DNA of 64,000 bases from Frateuria flava (GTDB lineage Bacteria > Pseudomonadota > Gammaproteobacteria > Xanthomonadales > Rhodanobacteraceae), in the NCBI RefSeq assembly GCF_017837635.1, contig NZ_JAGJRS010000003.1, forward strand, positions 62,001 through 126,000, in the 5' to 3' direction. Under the pieces are notes generated by a model. The model ran no database searches, had not been told where the DNA came from, and worked only from the letters and a program-made list of their open reading frames with translations. The position numbers and the translations under genes were made by a program. This document shows, piece after piece, positions 58,484-64,000 of the stretch (position 1 is the first letter of the stretch; each line of letters starts with the position of its first letter).

Positions 58484-59433
58484 GGCAGTGACGCCAGTGC
58501 GCTCATGCAGCGCGCATAGTGGCCGGGGCCGCTTCCCGCCTCGATCGGCTGGCCCGGCAGCCACAGGCTGTGGCGCCGCCCCTGGGCATGGGCCTCGCCC
58601 AGCCAGCGGGCGAGGCGGGCGATGCGTGCCTCGTTGTCCATGCCTTCCAGTTCGCGCCAGTCCAGTCGCCATTCGGGACGCGACTCGGGCTGCTCGAAGT
58701 CCTTGCTGAGCAACTGGCCCAGTCGCGCGCTGGCCTTCCAGGCGATGTGCTTGCGCGGATCGCCGCTGCGGTAGTCGCGCAGGGCCGCCAGGTCCTCGCC
58801 GTGGTGCAGGCGGGGACGCAGGCCTTCGTCGGCGGGCAGCCGCGGCGGCGGGCCGCCGCTTTCCGGGCGCGGCCAGACCAGCACGGACTGCTCCGGATGC
58901 ATCCAGCTCCAGGCGCGGAACAGTCCCAATGGCCACGTCGTCCACACCCGCACGCGCGGCAGCGGGTGCCAGCCGCGTTGGTGGGTGGCCAGCGGCAGCG
59001 TGACGTCGGCTTTGCCGGAGGCATCGATGGCGAACGCCTGGCAGGCGTCGCCCAGATCAACGCGGATCGCGCTGCGCGGCCGCGTCGATTCGAATTCCAG
59101 CGTCAGCGCCAGCGGCTGGCCGGCGACCGCCTGGCCCGCGCGAACGCTGGCCAAGGCCAGGCCGTCGAGCGCACGGAACGCAATCAGCATGCTCGCCGCG
59201 CCGGCCGCGCCCAGCAGGCAGGTGAGCAGCAGGGCGGCGTTGTTGGAATAGTTGAGCGAGCCGACGAGCATCACCAGCAGCAACACGGTAAAGCCGATGC
59301 CGAAGCCGGTCGGCACGATGTAGATGCGCCGGCGGTTCAGCTCGATCGGCATCGGCTCCGGGCGGCGGAAGCGGGTCAGTGCGGGCAGCCGCCGTTCGGC
59401 CAGCTCCTGCAGGCGGCGCAGCGCGTCGCGCAT
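58480..59433 (-). CDS. DUF58 domain-containing membrane protein
   Basis: 317 aa. Two adjacent TM segments near residues 38-80 (GIGFTVLLLVMLVGSLNYSN, then LLLTCLLGAAGAASMLIAF) and a cytoplasmic DUF58 domain with the signature LAALRDYRSGDPRKHIAWKASARLG split over residues 225-250. It is found between MoxR and transglutaminase genes in most bacteria, as here, and is presumed a partner of the MoxR chaperone. ATG 59433 lies 3 nt after the moxR stop. Confidence 0.92.
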   Translation of the reverse strand: MRDALRRLQELAERRLPALTRFRRPEPMPIELNRRRIYIVPTGFGIGFTVLLLVMLVGSLNYSNNAALLLTCLLGAAGAASMLIAFRALDGLALASVRAGQAVAGQPLALTLEFESTRPRSAIRVDLGDACQAFAIDASGKADVTLPLATHQRGWHPLPRVRVWTTWPLGLFRAWSWMHPEQSVLVWPRPESGGPPPRLPADEGLRPRLHHGEDLAALRDYRSGDPRKHIAWKASARLGQLLSKDFEQPESRPEWRLDWRELEGMDNEARIARLARWLGEAHAQGRRHSLWLPGQPIEAGSGPGHYARCMSALASLP

Positions 59434-59435
59434 GG

Positions 59436-60375
<940 letters not shown>

Positions 60376-60377
<2 letters not shown>

Positions 60378-61995
60378 GGGTTCCTGGCAGTCGGCACGGG
60401 CGCAACGCGGGGAGGGCCGGTCGAGTGTAGCGGCCGGTCTCGCGCGCTGGCGAGGCGCGTTCCTCATCGCGTTCGTCGGCCTGCTGGTTCTGAAGTGCAT
60501 CGTGGCGGCCACGATGTCGCCGTTTGGCGACGAGGCGTTCTACTGGTTGGAAAGCCGGCATCCGGCCTGGGGCTACAGCGACCTGCCGCCGCTGACCGCA
60601 TGGCTGATCTGGCTCGGCGAGCGCCTCGCCGGGCACGGACTCATCGGCATGCGCTGGCCGTTCCTGCTGCTGGGCAGTGCGCTGCCGTGGCTGATCGTGG
60701 CGTTCGGAAGGCGTGCCTTCGATGCGCGTATCGGCTGGCAGGCAGGCCTGTTGTGTCTTGGGCTGCCGCTGGCCGGCACTTTCGGGGTGATGGCCATGCC
60801 CGACGTGCCGCTGACGCTGGCGATCGCGGTCGCGCTGTATGGGTTGTTGCGCGCGATGGACGAGGACCGGCTGCGCGACTGGCTGCTGCTGGGACTTGCG
60901 CTGGCGGTGGCGTGGCTGACCCACTACCGCGCCGCGATGGCGATGCTTGCCGGACTGTTGCTGCTGGTCTTCACGTCGCGCGGCCGCGCGCAGTGGCGCA
61001 GGCCGGGCCTGTGGTTGGCGCTGGCGGTAGCGGCGCTGGGGTTGGTCCCGTTGATCGTGTCGAACTGGCGTCAGCACGGTGCCGGGCTGGCGTTCCAGCT
61101 CGTCGATCGAAACCCCTGGAGCTTCCATGCCGATGCGCTGGTGCAACCCCTGGAGCAGGCGGTCGCCTGCACGCCGGTGCTCTATGTCGCGCTGTTGTGG
61201 GCGCTGTGGCGGTGCTGGCGTCGGCGCGGCGAGGGCGCGCCGTGGGACCTGCTTGCCTGGACCTCACTGGGTTTTCTCGTTCCGTATTTCGTGTTCGGCC
61301 TGTTCGCCGACGACCTGCGTTTCCGCGCGCACTGGCCGCTGCCCGGTTACCTGCCGCTGCTGGGCGCGTTGCCCGCGCTGTGCCGCGGGGCGGGCAGGGG
61401 CTGGCGCACGACGGTTGTGGCCGGTGGTGTGCTGGGCGGGCTCGGAACGCTGCTGGGGCTTGGTTACCTGGCGCTGGCGGCGAGCCCGCAGGGCGTCGAC
61501 GTGCTGGCGTCGAGCAAGGCCTTTCCGACCAACTTCGTCGGCTGGCGCGAAAGCGCGACGCAGGCGCGCACGCTGTTGGGGCGGAAGGATGCCGTGCTGG
61601 TGGCCGACAATTTCATGCTCGCCGCGGAGCTCGAGTTCCAACTCGGCGACCGCCCGGTGTATTCGCTGGACAGCACGCTCAACGTCAAGCACGGCCGTGC
61701 GCCGCAGTTGGCGATCTGGGGACGCGACGAGGCCGGGCTGCGTGCCACGCATGCGGGTGCGCCGATGCTGCTGGTGGTGAGCGAGGTCATGCGCGAGCGC
61801 GAGAGACTGGAGCGGCTCGGTGGCATCTGCGGAAGCATCGATGCGCCACGGCTGGTCACGCGGCTGGTGCTGTTCGATGGTCGCAAAAGCTTTGCGTATT
61901 ACCGCGGACGCGTGCCGGTGGCAGCCTCCCGGCCATTGGCCGACCCCACGCAATGCCTGTTCTGGCGCAACGCGCAAGTCTTGCCGCGGCCGTAG
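60376..61995 (+). CDS. ArnT/PMT-like membrane glycosyltransferase (GT39/GT83 type)
   Basis: 539 aa polytopic protein with about 11 TM segments. The catalytic acidic motif is in ATMSPFGDEAFYWLESRHPA (first periplasmic loop), followed by WGYSDLPPLTAWLIWLG and PDVPLTLAIAVALYGLLRAM with the second acidic site. The C-terminal domain is soluble. The family moves sugars from undecaprenyl-phosphate carriers onto lipid A, protein or other acceptors in the periplasm; acceptor unknown. Start is uncertain: ATG 60376 is the only Met before TM1 and overlaps the divergent moxR start codon; no Shine-Dalgarno. The frame stays open further upstream antisense to moxR, which I treat as a shadow. Confidence 0.85.
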
Positions 61996-62062
61996 GGTGG
62001 GCTTCAGCCAACCACCATCCATCCCGCCGATGCGCGTGGCGGGTTGAGCCCGCCCGGTTTAC
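61993..62062. repeat. AGGGTGGGC-type inverted repeat, degenerate copy
   Basis: GTAGGGTGGGCTTCAGCCAA, then CATCCATCCCGCCGATGCGC and GGCGGGTTGAGCCCGCCCGG. Related to the intact copy at 35544-35603. It lies between the convergent glycosyltransferase and maf genes and slightly overlaps the maf end. Confidence 0.6.
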
Positions 62063-62637
62063 GGAAGCGCGAGGCCTGTTTCACGAAGCAGCCGCGCCAG
62101 CGCGATCAGCGGCAGGCCCACCAGCGCAGTCGGATCACTGCTGTCGATACGCTCGAACAGCGAAATCCCCAAACCTTCGCACTTGAAGCTGCCGGCGCAA
62201 TCCAGCGGCATCTCCCGCTTCACGTAGCGGGCGATTTCCGTCAGCGTGAGCGACCGGAACCGCACGCGGGTGGTATCCAGATACGTGTGGCGGCGTCCTT
62301 CGCGGGTGTCGAACAGGCACAGTCCGGTATGGAAACGCACCTCGTGGCCCGCGCAGTCGGCCAGCTGGGCCTGCGCTCCCTCGACCGTGCCGGGCTTGCC
62401 CAATGCGCGGCCGTCGAGCTCGGCGATCTGGTCCGAACCGATCACCAGCGCTTCGCCGAGCCCCCGCGCCGCACCTTCCGCCTTGGCGACCGCCAGCCGC
62501 AGGGCGCCCTCGGCCGGGGCTTCGCCGGTCATCAGGGTTTCGTCGGTGCCGGGCGCGCGCTGCTCGAACTCCGGCACCAGCCGGCGCAACAGTTCGGCGC
62601 GGTAACGCGACGTGGAGCCCAGTACCAGCAGGGTCAT
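62059..62637 (-). CDS. Maf-family nucleotide pyrophosphatase (YceF type)
   Basis: 192 aa. It begins LVLGSTSRYRAELLRRL, the substrate-binding loop of Maf proteins, with the catalytic Asp-Gln in VIGSDQIAELDG and the KCEGLGISLFERIDSSDPTA block. The EL after DQIA and the KCEGLG form are typical of YceF-type enzymes that hydrolyse 7-methyl-GTP; the assignment is from motifs. It overlaps the upstream small membrane protein by 4 nt (ATGA) and lies divergently from yceD-rpmF, its usual neighbours. Confidence 0.92.
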   Translation of the reverse strand: MTLLVLGSTSRYRAELLRRLVPEFEQRAPGTDETLMTGEAPAEGALRLAVAKAEGAARGLGEALVIGSDQIAELDGRALGKPGTVEGAQAQLADCAGHEVRFHTGLCLFDTREGRRHTYLDTTRVRFRSLTLTEIARYVKREMPLDCAGSFKCEGLGISLFERIDSSDPTALVGLPLIALARLLRETGLALP

Positions 62638-63092
62638 ACGTCCGATTCGCGACGGATGTGTTCGCGCATGGCGTCGTCCAGTTCGTGGTGCGCGCGCTCC
62701 AGCGCCTTTACCAGCGGGCGCAGCCGGGCGCGGGTCTGGCTCATGTCGGCGGCGGCCTCGTCCAGGCCCTGCTGGCTCGCATCGGGGGCGCAGTCGCGGA
62801 TCCACAACCGCTGCTGCAGCAGCGAACGCAGGCCGGCGTCGATCGCCTGCTTGGCTTCCTGCTCGCCGGCGGCCGGCTGGTCGGGGTTGAAGGACATCAC
62901 CGCATGGGCCTGCTTGAGGCCCTTGCGGCAGGTCTTCAGGTCCGCTTCCAGCTGGTCGGCCAGCTCCAGCAGCCGGTGCATGCTGTGGCGACGCCGCTCC
63001 AGCCGCCGCCGCCGTCCGGCCAGCACGAGCGCGCCGGCGCCCACCAGCAGCAGGCACATCGCGGCGAGGCCAAAGGCGAGGGAAGCGGGCAC
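62634..63092 (-). CDS. Small single-TM protein of unknown function upstream of maf
   Basis: 152 aa. One N-terminal TM (SLAFGLAAMCLLLVGAGALV), an Arg-rich stop-transfer RRRRLERRRH, then a Cys-containing, mostly helical/coiled-coil cytoplasmic domain (LLELADQLEADLKTCRKGL...VKALERAHHELDDAM). I do not recognise a named family. The GTG at 63092 gives the TM right at the N terminus but has no good ribosome site; an ATG at 63059 would cut into the TM. Translationally coupled to maf. Confidence 0.7.
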   Translation of the reverse strand: MPASLAFGLAAMCLLLVGAGALVLAGRRRRLERRRHSMHRLLELADQLEADLKTCRKGLKQAHAVMSFNPDQPAAGEQEAKQAIDAGLRSLLQQRLWIRDCAPDASQQGLDEAAADMSQTRARLRPLVKALERAHHELDDAMREHIRRESDV

Positions 63093-63165
63093 GAGGACAA
63101 CCGGTTACGATCGGAAGGGCAGTCTGCCGCAGTCCCGTCGGGAGGCAAAGCCCGTAGTGGTGCGG

Positions 63166-63194
63166 TTGACTTGAACCCCCGCCGACCCTAAGAT
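63166..63194 (+). promoter_or_regulatory. Sigma-70 promoter of yceD-rpmF, leaderless
   Basis: -35 TTGACT (63166-63171), 17-bp spacer, -10 TAAGAT (63189-63194). Initiation 6-9 nt downstream would fall at 63201-63204, at or within 3 nt of ATG 63204. No Shine-Dalgarno precedes yceD. Confidence 0.8.
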
Positions 63195-63203
63195 TTCGCG
63201 ATT

Positions 63204-63722
63204 ATGTCCGTGACACTGCCAGAGTCCGTGGACGCTTGGCGCATGGTCTCGGCGCGGCGTTCGTTTGCCGGAGCGCTTCCCGTGGCCGCCATGTCCCGTC
63301 TGTGCGGGATGCTGGCGGGCAACGAAGGAGCGGCGCAGTACACACTGGACTTCGGTCGCGACGACTTCGGCACGGCCTACCTTCAGGTGCACGTCGAGGC
63401 GCCGCTGACGCTGACCTGTCAGCGTACGCTGGAACCGTTCGTGCTGCCCCTGACGGTGGACAGCCGGCTCGGCCTGATCCGCAGCGAGCGCGAGGAGGCG
63501 GCCCTGCCGCCGGGCTGCGAACCGCTGCTGGTCGAGGACGACGGCAAGCTGGACCTGGCCGCCGTGATCGAGGACGAATTGCTTTTGGCAGTGCCGCTGG
63601 TGCCGGTCAATCCGGACAGCAGCCTGCCACCCGAGGTGACTGGCCCCGGCCCGGAGGAATCCGTGTCGGAGCCCAACGACAACCCGTTCGCGGTTCTGCG
63701 CGAACTCAAGAAAACCGATTGA
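63204..63722 (+). CDS. yceD: YceD family protein (DUF177), 23S rRNA accumulation protein
   Basis: 172 aa soluble protein. [23 protein letters not shown] is the DUF177 signature (with the single Cys kept), and the C-terminal [10 protein letters not shown] block is typical. Residues 90-160 are strongly acidic. In E. coli and plants DUF177 proteins act in 23S rRNA processing/accumulation. It precedes rpmF by 16 nt, its near-universal neighbour. The mRNA is likely leaderless from the promoter at 63166. Confidence 0.94.
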   Translation: MSVTLPESVDAWRMVSARRSFAGALPVAAMSRLCGMLAGNEGAAQYTLDFGRDDFGTAYLQVHVEAPLTLTCQRTLEPFVLPLTVDSRLGLIRSEREEAALPPGCEPLLVEDDGKLDLAAVIEDELLLAVPLVPVNPDSSLPPEVTGPGPEESVSEPNDNPFAVLRELKKTD

Positions 63723-63738
63723 AGCCGGAGATACACCC

Positions 63739-63930
63739 ATGGCCGTTGCCAAGAGCCGCAAGACCCCGTCCACCCGCGGCATGCGTCGTTCGCACGACAA
63801 GCTCAAGACCGTGCAGCTGGCGACCGACCCGACCAGCGGCGAGGTGCACCTGCGCCACCACGTCACCAAGGACGGCTACTACCGTGGCAAGAAGGTGATC
63901 GACACCGCCGCGGCCGTCGACGCCGAGTAA
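63739..63930 (+). CDS. rpmF: 50S ribosomal protein L32
   Basis: 63 aa basic ribosomal protein. [20 protein letters not shown] matches the bacterial L32 N terminus, with [18 protein letters not shown] downstream. No CxxC zinc motif, as in gammaproteobacterial C-minus L32. GGAG 8 nt upstream (63727-63730). Co-transcribed with yceD; plsX/fab genes are expected beyond the window end. The last 70 nt of the window contain no recognisable gene start. Confidence 0.96.
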   Translation: MAVAKSRKTPSTRGMRRSHDKLKTVQLATDPTSGEVHLRHHVTKDGYYRGKKVIDTAAAVDAE

Positions 63931-64000
63931 GCGGCTTCCATCGGACGCAACCCTGGCGGCGCGGCGACGCGCCGCTTTGCGTTTCGGCGTCCGCGAACGT

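Overview
This 64 kb window is chromosomal DNA from a high-GC gammaproteobacterium, most likely of the order Xanthomonadales (Rhodanobacteraceae such as Dyella, Rhodanobacter or Frateuria). The basis is gene content: methionine synthase split into two genes behind an ArsR-methyltransferase regulator, a 180-kDa NAD-glutamate dehydrogenase, KdkA, DUF6165 and tip-adhesin/minor pilin genes, together with many short palindromic intergenic repeats of the kinds common in that order. The taxonomic call is inference. No prophage, transposase, CRISPR array or plasmid function was seen, so this is essentially a core region.

Layout. 1-6.9 kb: a type IV pilus operon (pilY1, a pilin, a DUF4124 protein, a FimT/GspH pseudopilin), a terminator and tRNA-Val. 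7.1-12.6 kb: a small LpxB-N-like membrane protein, then on the minus strand regulator, metH N-part and metH C-part. 12.7-18.5 kb: acyl-CoA dehydrogenase, then a minus-strand RND efflux pair. 19-32.7 kb: gdh, nadK, a 5'-nucleotidase, DUF1003, an EamA transporter, glutaryl-CoA dehydrogenase, GNAT, GST and a fused alpha-beta 2-oxoacid dehydrogenase E1. 32.9-38.6 kb: a membrane diguanylate cyclase, an FMN reductase, and a MerR-copper ATPase operon behind a MerR-type promoter. 38.8-43.3 kb: folC-SPOR/dedD-cvpA-purF. 43.3-48.8 kb: a VOC gene broken by an in-frame stop, DUF455, tRNA-Pro, hisS, an oversized histidine/aromatic ammonia-lyase homologue and DUF6165. 49-51.6 kb: LPS core genes (a GT9 heptosyltransferase, kdkA) and an MBL-fold hydrolase. 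51.7-55 kb: tRNA-Ser with a duplicated tail, 4.5S RNA, dnaX, ybaB, recR, then a frameshifted GNAT remnant. 55.4-64 kb: HIT, Slp lipoprotein, a transglutaminase/DUF58/MoxR operon, an ArnT-like glycosyltransferase, Maf, a small membrane protein, and yceD-rpmF.

How the genes work together. The regulator-metH operon regenerates methionine. The pilus genes build or cap type IV pili. KdkA, the heptosyltransferase and perhaps the ArnT-like enzyme build or decorate lipid A-core. The MerR-ATPase pair is a self-contained metal-efflux switch. The most unusual items are non-coding or structural: an intergenic palindromic repeat inserted in frame in metH, a tRNA-Ser tail repeat resembling the E. coli tyrT/rtT arrangement, a 38-bp tandem repeat boxed by inverted repeats, several promoters placed to give leaderless mRNAs, and two decaying genes. 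I did not find a convincing new multi-gene system. The best protein-level candidate is the large MIO lyase next to DUF6165.
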